Shown here piece by piece: positions 13,905 to 20,008 of a DNA stretch of 20,008 nucleotides. The stretch comes from Anaerolineae bacterium. Its GTDB lineage: Bacteria > Chloroflexota > Anaerolineae > SpSt-600. The position numbers and the translations under genes are program-made. Below the pieces are notes generated by a model. That model saw only the letters and a list, made by a program, of their open reading frames with translations. It did not search any database and had not been told where the DNA came from. The DNA is taken from positions 1-20,008 of the forward strand of contig JAPWUT010000009.1 in NCBI GenBank assembly GCA_028275425.1. The letters are read 5' to 3'. How positions within the stretch are numbered: the first letter of the stretch is position 1; each line of letters starts with the position of its first letter.

Positions 13905-14429
13905 TCATGTGTACCTTTTGACTTCAAACCTGAACATCTGAACTGGCTCGTTGGGGTCGGTTATGCCGGCCTTGTGGACCCTGGTCCAGTAAATCTGCTG
14001 TTCCACGGTCTCAATCCCGGGTAAATCGGGGAGGAGCAAGCCTCGCTTCCAGGGGTGTTTCAGCGATTGGACTATCAGGCCGTAGCGTTTGGGGTCTAAA
14101 TCCTCTGGCCCGGATACAGGCTCCGGGGGCGAAAGGACGTCAACTTTTATCTCCAGGTAAGGCAATTCATCAGGCCTAACGGGTGGAAAGCGCGGGTCCC
14201 TCGTAGCGGCGCTTATGGCGTTCTGTATTACCTCCATAGCCACATTGGGCTGAGTTGGCTCAATTGTGCCTATGCACCCGCGTAGCTCTCCGTGCTTGTG
14301 GATGGAAACGAAAACTCCTGCCCTCTCCTTCATCTCCGGGGTTAGCTCCTTCGGAGGTTCTATGACTTTCCCCTCTTTTACGTAAGCTTCAATTGTCTTA
14401 CGGGCAAGCTCTACCAGAGGGTGAGCCAT
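13905..14429 (-). CDS. AMMECR1-domain protein
   Basis: A 174-aa protein consisting of a single AMMECR1 domain. It shows VFVSIHKHGELRGCIGTIEP (39-58) with the hallmark LRGCIG motif (49-54, C52), then AISAATRDPRFPPVRPDELPYLEIKVDVLSPPE (71-103) and RGLLLPDLPGIETVEQQIYWTRVHKAGI. The domain is conserved from bacteria to humans; its chemistry is not established. In many genomes it is found with a Memo-domain protein and a radical SAM enzyme (the AmmeMemoRadiSam cluster). Here a radical SAM gene is two genes downstream but no Memo gene is seen. It begins 1 nt after the HIT gene stop, with GGAGGGGTGAA ahead of the ATG. Confidence 0.93.
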   Translation of the reverse strand: MAHPLVELARKTIEAYVKEGKVIEPPKELTPEMKERAGVFVSIHKHGELRGCIGTIEPTQPNVAMEVIQNAISAATRDPRFPPVRPDELPYLEIKVDVLSPPEPVSGPEDLDPKRYGLIVQSLKHPWKRGLLLPDLPGIETVEQQIYWTRVHKAGITDPNEPVQMFRFEVKRYT

Positions 14430-14430
14430 T

Positions 14431-14913
14431 TCACCCCTCCTTGAAATGCCTTACAAGCCTATCGTAGGTCTGTTCCAGAAGTTCAGGGATGATTTTTGTT
14501 TCGGCCATTATCGGCATGAAATTGGTATCACCACCCCAGCGGGGGACGATGTGGAGGTGAACGTGGTCCTCTATCCCTGCTCCGGCTACCTTGCCGATGT
14601 TTATCCCGATGTTGAACCCTTCGGGGTTAAGGGCGCGGCGCAGGGCCTCTATCCCCTTGACGGTGAGTTTAATGAAGTCCAAAAGCTCCTCCTCATCCAA
14701 ATCCTCAAGGCTTGGGACATGCCGGAAAGGGACCACCATAAGGTGGCCGCTGTTGTAGGGGTAGAGGTTCAGCATTATGCAGCCTTTGTGGCTTCTATAG
14801 AGGATGTAATTTTCTCGGTCCTTGTTGTCGGCAATTTTTTCGCAAAGGACACAGTTCAAGGGCTTAGGGGAAAGGATGTATTTTATCCTCCACGGACGCC
14901 AAAGCCTCTTCAT
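14431..14913 (-). CDS. HIT-family nucleotide hydrolase/transferase
   Basis: A 160-aa protein from ATG 14913 (MKRLWRPWRIKYI, the usual N-terminus of this HIT subgroup). The catalytic triad motif H117-V-H119-L-H121-I-V is complete, and a CVLC pair (C21, C24) fits the zinc-binding subgroup. HIT proteins hydrolyse or transfer nucleoside monophosphates on dinucleoside polyphosphates or adenylylated compounds; this subgroup is often called Ap4A phosphorylase-like. The start is chosen because AGGAGAAG lies about 8 nt upstream and the ATG overlaps the AAA gene stop as ATGA; a longer frame from 14958 would add 15 residues inside the AAA gene. Second gene of the operon. Confidence 0.92.
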   Translation of the reverse strand: MKRLWRPWRIKYILSPKPLNCVLCEKIADNKDRENYILYRSHKGCIMLNLYPYNSGHLMVVPFRHVPSLEDLDEEELLDFIKLTVKGIEALRRALNPEGFNIGINIGKVAGAGIEDHVHLHIVPRWGGDTNFMPIMAETKIIPELLEQTYDRLVRHFKEG

Positions 14914-16208
14914 GAGCTCTTCTCCTGTTTCTGGATGGAAAGGTAATAGGCAGCCCAAGCTTCATCAATGAGCTCTTTAGTAAGGCGAGGTTGCCTTTTG
15001 GTGTAGCGGGCAATGGATACAAGCTGGTCCAAAAGGTCCCGAGGATGACAAGCTCTTAGGGGCACTTTCTGCTTTACGTAGTATTCCCGCAGCAAGTAAA
15101 CCAGGGCGTTCTCGTCGTAAGGGATGCCTCGGGCCTCGCATTCCTTGCGGAAGATGATGCGATATTCGTCAAAGGTTGGGTTCCTAACTTCAACTTTGTG
15201 CCTTATCCTCCTCAAGAAAGCTTCATCCACCAGCCGGGAAGGGGGTAGGTTCGTGGAGAAGACTACGAAAACCTCAAACGGTATCTCTATCTTGAGGCCG
15301 GTGTGGAGTGTTAGGTAATCCACCCTCTTTTCCAGAGGGACAATCCAGCGGTTGAGTATATCCTGAGGGCGGACTTGCTGCCGGCCAAAGTCGTCAATTA
15401 GGAGCATGCCACCATTGGCCTTCATCTGAAGAGGGGCTTCGTAGTAGCGGGTGATTTCATTGTAAATTAGGTCAAGGTTCTCCAGGGTCAATTCCCCTCC
15501 CACGGCTATGAAAGGCCTGTGGGCCAAGAGCCAGCGTCGGTCATACTGAATTATGGCCTCAGCCCCCTGGACTACCAACTTGTGGTTTAGGTTGTCATAA
15601 ACTTTGATGATGTGCCCGTTCACTTCTACGGCATAGGGTATAAAGATGGAGTGCTGGGAAATGAGTTTACCGATAGCTTCGGATATAGCCGTTTTGCCGT
15701 TGCCGGGGGGGCCATAAATGAAGAGGGAATGGCCCATGGTTACGGCCGGCCCAAGTTGGCGTAGGATGTCTTCCCCTAATACCAAGTGGGATAAAGCCTT
15801 CCGCAAGCTCTCAGGGGTTACAGCTGCAGCGGAAAGGGGCTGAGCTTTCATTGCCTTCCTGTAATCCTCCAAGGGGACAGGCGCCGGCCCAACGTATTGG
15901 GAGCGTTCCATCGCTTCCTTCGCTTTTTCCGTCCCCTTGTCGGTCAAAGTATACTCAAAGGCATGCTCACTTACCGCTTTACTTCCCCTTACTTCACAGA
16001 GGTGCTCTCGCCTCATTATTTCCAGGACTTTATCCATAACTCCGGCGAAGGGGAGGGCGAGGGCGTTTGCTATCTGGGCGCCAGTCATAAAGCCTTCAAG
16101 GTAAAGCGTTTTAAGGGTGAGGTCAAGCAAAAGGCCCAGGTTAAGCCCCGTATCCTTTATGGAACGGGGAGGGGGAGGGAAAAAGGCAAAACCCGTAACT
16201 TCCTCCAT
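14910..16208 (-). CDS. AAA+ ATPase with N-terminal winged-helix region
   Basis: A 432-aa cytoplasmic protein. Residues 20-100 look like a winged-helix domain (TGLNLGLLLDLTLKTLYLEG, then the wing FEYTLTDKG). The AAA+ core has Walker A GPPGNGKT (166-173), Walker B MLLIDDFG (268-275), sensor 1 in FSTNLPP (N320) and arginines in FLRRIRHK (333-336) where the Arg finger is expected, followed by a helical lid (about 345-425). It uses ATP to remodel a partner, which is not identified. It is the first gene of the operon, with a promoter at 16243-16271 and AAAGGAGG before the ATG; its TGA overlaps the HIT start. A generic ATPase annotation is safe; any specific process is speculation. Confidence 0.88.
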   Translation of the reverse strand: MEEVTGFAFFPPPPRSIKDTGLNLGLLLDLTLKTLYLEGFMTGAQIANALALPFAGVMDKVLEIMRREHLCEVRGSKAVSEHAFEYTLTDKGTEKAKEAMERSQYVGPAPVPLEDYRKAMKAQPLSAAAVTPESLRKALSHLVLGEDILRQLGPAVTMGHSLFIYGPPGNGKTAISEAIGKLISQHSIFIPYAVEVNGHIIKVYDNLNHKLVVQGAEAIIQYDRRWLLAHRPFIAVGGELTLENLDLIYNEITRYYEAPLQMKANGGMLLIDDFGRQQVRPQDILNRWIVPLEKRVDYLTLHTGLKIEIPFEVFVVFSTNLPPSRLVDEAFLRRIRHKVEVRNPTFDEYRIIFRKECEARGIPYDENALVYLLREYYVKQKVPLRACHPRDLLDQLVSIARYTKRQPRLTKELIDEAWAAYYLSIQKQEKSS

Positions 16209-16242
16209 GGTCCTCCTTTAAAAGGCTTATTCGGCGAAGCCA

Positions 16243-16271
16243 AGTATACCACACAAGGTTTTAAACCGCAA
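16243..16271 (-). promoter_or_regulatory. Promoter of the AAA-HIT-AMMECR1-radical SAM operon
   Basis: Minus strand TTGCGG (16271-16266), 17-nt spacer and TATACT (16248-16243). Start expected near 16236, giving a leader of about 28 nt. The -35 box is only 5 bp past the stop codon of the upstream membrane-protein gene, with no terminator between. Confidence 0.75.
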
Positions 16272-16275
16272 ACAA

Positions 16276-18546
16276 TCACATTTGGCGAGCATTTTCCCGC
16301 CGGATTATGGAAAGAATGACTAAGCCGAAGCTTCCGGCTTTAAGCAAAGCTACAATCCAGCAACTACCTGTCAACCCCAGGGGTGGCAGAAGCCCAACCG
16401 AAAACACCACTGAACCCAGGAAAGCCCCCAAAAGGTCCGCTCCGTACATGATGCCTGCTGCTTGGCTCAATTTCCGTCCCTGAGAGTAAACCTTGCTGGC
16501 CAGAGGAAATTCCATCCCTACCATGAAGCCGCCTAAAGCGTTCAAAAGTAAAAGCAGGGGAGTGCTGGCTGCGCCTCCCCAACGGTAGATTGTCAGAAGG
16601 AGCAGGGGGAAGGAAAGCCATAGGGCTACAAGCCCGCCTTCAATCGCCATAATCTTGTTCCACTCGTTCCCCTCTTCCGCCCTTCGGCTCATGAACCAGC
16701 CCCCGAGGCTCAGGCCGGCCATGAAAGCAGCAACCAGCAAGGCTATCTCCCGGTAGATGTAGCCATAGAATATCTGGAAGGCGAAAATGATTGTCAAATC
16801 GTAGCACATCCCTCCGAACCCCGTGGAGGCCACCACTAAGGGCATTATCCCCGGAGCCTTCAATTTCCCCAGGCCGATTAGGAGGCCAAGGATTGATGTC
16901 AGGATTAAGATGAAAGAAGCCAGGTGCCAGAAGCGCAGGCGGGAAAGTAGGTCAAAATACTTCCCAAAGGCAGGAGCGAACATTTCGTTCCAGAAAGAAA
17001 GCCCATACAGAAGCCCAAGCGGCTTCAAGTCGGTGTTTGGTGGGGCTTTGCTTCCGGCCAGTTCCCCTTTGAACCACGAAAGCCTGGCCGGCTCAAACCG
17101 CAGCCTTATGTACCTTTCCTGAACTATGGTGTCCTGGAGGGGGCGCTCTCCAGCACGCTTCACCAACTCCTCAACCCCGATTTCCTCAAAGTTAACCCCC
17201 CAAGATGTCAGCCAAAGGTTGACCCCATCGCCAGGGATGGCGAAGACGTAAGGGAAGGTTTCCTTTAGGGTGGAGTAAAGGGAAAAATTTAGGTCGCGCA
17301 TTGCCGGACTTAAGTAGGTGAGGGAACCGGGAGCCATCAGCACTAAGACCCCGTCCTTATCCAGAATCCTCCGGGCCAGGGAGAAAAATTCGCGGGTGTA
17401 AAAGCGGTTGAGCTGCAGGGTTGAAGGGTAAGGGAGGTTAACGATGATTAGGTTGTAAGTCGGCGGATTCCTCTCAAGGGCCTTTTCCCGCACGAGCAGG
17501 CGGCCATCAACGTAGTAGACGTGGACCACTGGGTTGCCCAGCTCTTCCTCGGCTAATGGGATGCGGAGAGCGCGCAAGGCCTTCAATAAGAGGGGGTCAA
17601 TTTCGGCGTAATCAATCCTCTCCCATGGGTACTTGAGCAATTCCCGGATAAGCCCTCCAGCCCCACCGCTAACAATTAGGCAACGCTTTGGCTCTCGGAC
17701 GAAAAGCAAGGGGATGTGAGCCAAGTCCTGGACGAAGTTTAAGTCCGGGAAGGGCGCAGTGATTATGGGTATGCCATTGGAGAACAGGGTATATTGCTCG
17801 CCCAATCGGACGATGGCTACATTGCCGTAAACCGAGTTCCCGTAGAAAGCAAGCTCATACCCTCGCCATTGAATCCCGGTTGCGAAGCGCTCCAAGGCTC
17901 CTTCCAGACCTGGGGAGAGAAAAGCCAGGTCCACCAACAGAATGGCTATGATAAGTGGCCAGGCCTTTTTCCCGACACCCGTGCTCAAGGAAAGGGCCGA
18001 AATCAAATTGAGAGCCACGATGACTAACACCGTGCGGAAGGAAGGGAGAGAGGAGAAGAGGTAGGTGAAAAGGATGCCCCCGGCTATGCCTCCCATCGCC
18101 TCTAAAACGTAAACCTGGCCGATTGCCGGGATGCCTTTCCCTGTATAGCGGGCAAAAGTTTCAGAAGCGGCCGTGAACATTGCGCCATCTATTATCCCTA
18201 TCGGCAAGAGGATGAGGAAAGAGGCGAGAGAAATGGCCCATAGGTTAAGGCCCTGGCCCGGCACAGCCCCCAGGATGGTCCGGATGGAGAAAGCCAGGAG
18301 CAGAGATAAAGGCAAAGCCAGAGCCAAAAGGACTTGCAAAGATGGGTATAGAAGTGGGCTACTGAAGCGGAGGAGGAAGCGGGCCATGGCTATGCTTCCG
18401 AGCGCTTCCAGGATGAGCCAGCAACCTAAAACGAGGCCAATGGATAGCTCATTCCCCAAGAAGGCCACCATCAGCTCTCGGACCATGATGGCCTGGGTTA
18501 TGGTAAAAGTGAAGCCCATAAGGAGGAAAGCCAGACGGAACTTCAC
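16276..18546 (-). CDS. Polytopic membrane protein with embedded, degenerate spermidine-synthase-like domain
   Basis: A 756-aa protein. Residues 1-215 hold about eight hydrophobic helices. Residues 220-500 form a soluble methyltransferase-fold domain of the spermidine synthase type, with IVSGGAGGLIRELL (291-304) as the nucleotide-binding glycine loop, YAEIDPLLLKALR (313-325), and YNLIIVNLPYPSTLQLNRFYTREFF (364-388). Residues 540-750 are a second set of about six membrane helices. In true spermidine synthases the strand after the glycine loop carries Asp residues (DxxD) needed for putrescine activation; here these positions are N370 and Y373, so classic aminopropyl transfer is doubtful. Fused membrane/spermidine-synthase-like proteins are widespread but of unknown function. 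GTG start at 18546, overlapping the sortase stop (GTGA), so translation is coupled. Confidence 0.85.
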   Translation of the reverse strand: MKFRLAFLLMGFTFTITQAIMVRELMVAFLGNELSIGLVLGCWLILEALGSIAMARFLLRFSSPLLYPSLQVLLALALPLSLLLAFSIRTILGAVPGQGLNLWAISLASFLILLPIGIIDGAMFTAASETFARYTGKGIPAIGQVYVLEAMGGIAGGILFTYLFSSLPSFRTVLVIVALNLISALSLSTGVGKKAWPLIIAILLVDLAFLSPGLEGALERFATGIQWRGYELAFYGNSVYGNVAIVRLGEQYTLFSNGIPIITAPFPDLNFVQDLAHIPLLFVREPKRCLIVSGGAGGLIRELLKYPWERIDYAEIDPLLLKALRALRIPLAEEELGNPVVHVYYVDGRLLVREKALERNPPTYNLIIVNLPYPSTLQLNRFYTREFFSLARRILDKDGVLVLMAPGSLTYLSPAMRDLNFSLYSTLKETFPYVFAIPGDGVNLWLTSWGVNFEEIGVEELVKRAGERPLQDTIVQERYIRLRFEPARLSWFKGELAGSKAPPNTDLKPLGLLYGLSFWNEMFAPAFGKYFDLLSRLRFWHLASFILILTSILGLLIGLGKLKAPGIMPLVVASTGFGGMCYDLTIIFAFQIFYGYIYREIALLVAAFMAGLSLGGWFMSRRAEEGNEWNKIMAIEGGLVALWLSFPLLLLTIYRWGGAASTPLLLLLNALGGFMVGMEFPLASKVYSQGRKLSQAAGIMYGADLLGAFLGSVVFSVGLLPPLGLTGSCWIVALLKAGSFGLVILSIIRRENARQM

Positions 18547-19379
18547 TGGGAAAGCTCTCCCACAATAACCAACCGGTGAGTATCAATCCGGTAAGGGTAG
18601 CAAGTTATCAGGGTCACGATGGGAGTAGTGGTTGGAGCCATAACGCTTACATCGGTTGGCTCCACTATTTTCTTAGCCTTCACAACGTACCTGTAGGGGA
18701 CCTCGCCGGCGTAAACGATAATCTCATCCCCCAAGTCCAGCTTATCCAAGTCCCTGAAGACCTCCCCGAAGATATCATTGTGCCCTGAGAGCACCATATT
18801 TCCCCTCTCGCCAGGGTTAGCCGAGCCGATGTGGTGTCCGACCCCTCTTTTCAATTCTTCCCAACCGTCCCCTTCTACTATTGGGGCATCAACCCCTATG
18901 GCCGGGATTACGATGCGAGTGGGGGCGCCGGGTTTGGGGGTGGGAATAGCTATAGGGGGAGCTGGCTTCACCTTGTCCTTATACGGAGAAGGCAAATCCC
19001 CCGATGGCTGGGGTGGTCTACCGGGCAGGATTACGACATCAATTACCGGGGTTGGAGTGGGGGTAGCTCCTCCTAAGATTTGGGCTGCTTCTCTGTTCAA
19101 GGAATGGATGTTAATGAAAGACAAGGCCACCACTGCCAGCAAAGCAACCAGGGCGATAATTTCCAAGGAAAGGAGGAAGCTTTCTTGCCAACGCTTAAGT
19201 TTTTTGGGCCTGGGCTCTACAGTGGGCAAGGCCTCATAATTTAAGCCGCCTTTGGGGAGAGCGCGACCCTCCGCTGCTAAGCGTTCTCTCTGTTTAGCTC
19301 TGGCCTCCATTTTCTTTAGAAGGAGGAGCCGTTCCAGTTCCTCAATTGAAAGCTCATCAACAGCCCTTTTATCCCCCAT
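18543..19379 (-). CDS. Sortase (class D/F-like transpeptidase) with long N-terminal cytoplasmic region
   Basis: A 278-aa membrane-anchored protein. Residues 1-63 are charged and helical (SIEELERLLLLKKMEARAKQRERL), probably cytoplasmic; 67-92 is the transmembrane anchor; 105-150 is a Pro/Thr-rich spacer; 153-278 is the sortase barrel. Catalytic residues are H200 (LSGHND), C260 (TLITC) and R269 (THRL), in the usual order. Sortases cleave a C-terminal sorting signal and attach proteins to the cell wall or to each other, which points to a Gram-positive-like envelope. No LPxTG-type substrate is present in the window. It is the first gene of a two-gene operon with the membrane protein and has a TATAAT promoter immediately upstream; GGAGG lies 7 nt before the ATG. 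Confidence 0.93.
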   Translation of the reverse strand: MGDKRAVDELSIEELERLLLLKKMEARAKQRERLAAEGRALPKGGLNYEALPTVEPRPKKLKRWQESFLLSLEIIALVALLAVVALSFINIHSLNREAAQILGGATPTPTPVIDVVILPGRPPQPSGDLPSPYKDKVKPAPPIAIPTPKPGAPTRIVIPAIGVDAPIVEGDGWEELKRGVGHHIGSANPGERGNMVLSGHNDIFGEVFRDLDKLDLGDEIIVYAGEVPYRYVVKAKKIVEPTDVSVMAPTTTPIVTLITCYPYRIDTHRLVIVGELSQ

Positions 19380-19396
19380 CCTTGCCTCCGGAATTA

Positions 19397-19426
19397 ATTA
19401 TACCGCCCCTGTGAAAGCGGGGGCAA
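19397..19426 (-). promoter_or_regulatory. Promoter of the sortase operon
   Basis: Minus strand TTGCCC (19426-19421), 18-nt spacer and TATAAT (19402-19397). The leader would be only about 10 nt, just enough for the Shine-Dalgarno GGAGG. Confidence 0.72.
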
Positions 19427-19503
19427 ATAGGGGAACGAGCCCTGAAAGAGGGCGAGCCCCTGCCAAGGGGCTTGGGGATGTGCCTTTCCGACCCAACCTC
19501 CTG

Positions 19504-19529
19504 CCCCCTTTCCCTCACAGGGAAGGGGG
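19504..19529. repeat. Hairpin related to the one at 8711-8731
   Basis: CCCCCTTTCCCT, loop CAC, AGGGAAGGGGG: an 11-bp stem with one G-U pair. Like its relative it lies between the repeat units and a promoter. Between 19427 and 19503 nothing else is recognised apart from short GC-rich dyads (for example CCCCTGCCAAGGGG). Confidence 0.65.
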
Positions 19530-19578
19530 AAAATTTGGCGGGGCTTTCCTTTCTCCGCCTCGGAGAGGGACAAAACCC

Positions 19579-19880
19579 TGGCGAGCCCTAAGCCTACGAT
19601 GGTGGGCAAACTGGGGGGTCCAGGGGGGCGAAGCCGCAATGGCGGGGGGCTTGGGGGGTGCCCTCCTTCACGCCGACTGAAGTCAGCCTCTTTGAAAAAA
19701 GGTCGGCCTTCGCCGACCTTGATTAAACCGGGGGTGGAAGGGGCGAAGCCCCATGGCGGGGGGGTTGTGGGGGGTATCCCCCCCACGAAACCTTAAAGAG
19801 GAGCGAGTAGCCCACATTAGCAACCCGGCCACGAGTGGGACCCGAAACGCTGGCGAACCCTCAGCTAACGAGGGTGGGGG
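19579..19880 (-). repeat. GC-rich repeat units of the same family, with an internal duplication (cluster 3)
   Basis: The same conserved block as in clusters 1 and 2 is present at about 19808-19869 (minus-strand reading) and again in part at 19579-19597. The unit between them is 272 bp instead of 150 because a stretch of about 115-122 bp is duplicated: gggcgaagcc...atggcgggg occurs at 19626 and again at 19741. The extra part carries the hairpin at 19699-19720. No protein is credible here. Confidence 0.78.
19691..19720 (-). terminator. Terminator-like hairpin inside repeat cluster 3
   Basis: AAGGTCGGC (19699-19707), loop CTTC, GCCGACCTT (19712-19720): a perfect 9-bp stem. On the minus strand it is followed by six T (19700-19695). 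It would stop transcripts coming from the right before they reach the sortase promoter. Confidence 0.72.
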
Positions 19881-19906
19881 AAAAAATAGGGCGCTGGAAG
19901 CGCCCT
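19881..19906 (-). terminator. Terminator-like hairpin
   Basis: AGGGCGCT (19888-19895), 3-nt loop, AGCGCCCT (19899-19906): a perfect 8-bp stem followed on the minus strand by ATTTTTT (19887-19881). It faces the same way as the hairpins on either side, and presumably terminates a gene to the right of the window. Confidence 0.75.
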
Positions 19907-19973
19907 TCGCAATTTTAGCTGGGTCGTTTACGGCCTGGCCTCCCTCATTTTTGCCTTTTTGGGGGAATCGGTT

Positions 19974-19999
19974 AAAATAAAAAAGCGGCTTTGTGAGCC
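19974..19999 (-). terminator. Weak terminator-like hairpin at the right edge
   Basis: GGCT-TTGTG-AGCC (19987-19999), a 4-bp stem, followed on the minus strand by GC and then TTTTTTATTTT (19984-19974). It may end a minus-strand gene beyond the window. The stem is short, so confidence is modest. Confidence 0.45.
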
Positions 20000-20008
20000 A
20001 AAACCTCA

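Noticed and set aside
14914..14958. Longer start for the HIT gene at 14958
   Set aside because: It lies inside the AAA gene without a good ribosome site; the ATG at 14913 has AGGAGAAG and an ATGA overlap, and gives the normal HIT N-terminus.
16276..18546. Calling this gene spermidine synthase (speE)
   Set aside because: The catalytic Asp positions are N370 and Y373 and the domain is embedded in a large membrane protein.
19394..19980. Several frames on both strands at the right end
   Set aside because: They coincide with repeat cluster 3 and hairpins and encode only repeat-derived Gly/Pro-rich sequence.
19905..20008. tRNA gene at the right edge
   Set aside because: The small stem at 19987-19999 has no cloverleaf or T-loop sequence around it.

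Overview
The window looks like a piece of a thermophilic, anaerobic or facultatively anaerobic bacterium, most likely Chloroflexota. That placement is inference from gene style: a lipoprotein with long Thr-Pro linkers plus an SH3b domain and a TolB-like propeller, a sortase with a TPTPTP linker, a membrane-fused spermidine-synthase-like protein, two TraR/DksA zinc-finger proteins, an AOR and a four-subunit pyruvate:ferredoxin oxidoreductase. No rRNA or tRNA is present to settle it. Gene packing is tight, with many 4-nt start/stop overlaps and promoters lying inside the ends of upstream genes.

Left block (1-1465, minus strand): rpsU (S21), a TraR/DksA-type zinc-finger protein and the N-terminal part of a DHH-family protein running off the edge, all behind a near-consensus promoter. 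Then comes a 0.6-kb array of GC-rich ~150-bp repeat units (1497-2060). Second block (2131-7204, plus strand): an aldehyde:ferredoxin oxidoreductase with its own promoter, followed by an ABC ATPase, an unusual ABC-2 permease fused to a SpoIIM-like membrane domain, and an RNase Z-like metallo-beta-lactamase-fold hydrolase.

Third block (7208-12680, minus strand): a TolB/SH3b lipoprotein with its own promoter and a second repeat cluster upstream; the porCDAB operon ending in a clear intrinsic terminator and starting from a TTGACA-17-TACAAT promoter with a terminator-like hairpin in its leader; and a second TraR/DksA-type gene with its own promoter. Fourth block (12670-16271, minus): a five-gene operon of AAA+ ATPase, HIT protein, AMMECR1 protein, an unrecognised 120-aa protein and a radical SAM enzyme. 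This is the best candidate for an undescribed system: AMMECR1 and radical SAM occur together without a visible Memo partner. Fifth block (16276-19426, minus): a sortase translationally coupled to a large membrane protein with a degenerate spermidine-synthase domain. The right end (19427-20008) holds a third repeat cluster and three terminator-like hairpins facing left.

Functionally, AOR and POR both exchange electrons with ferredoxin, which suits fermentative or peptidolytic metabolism. The three repeat clusters are related and all point in the same sense relative to a promoter just downstream (AOR, lipoprotein, sortase). Two of them also share a 9-11 bp hairpin between the repeats and the promoter.
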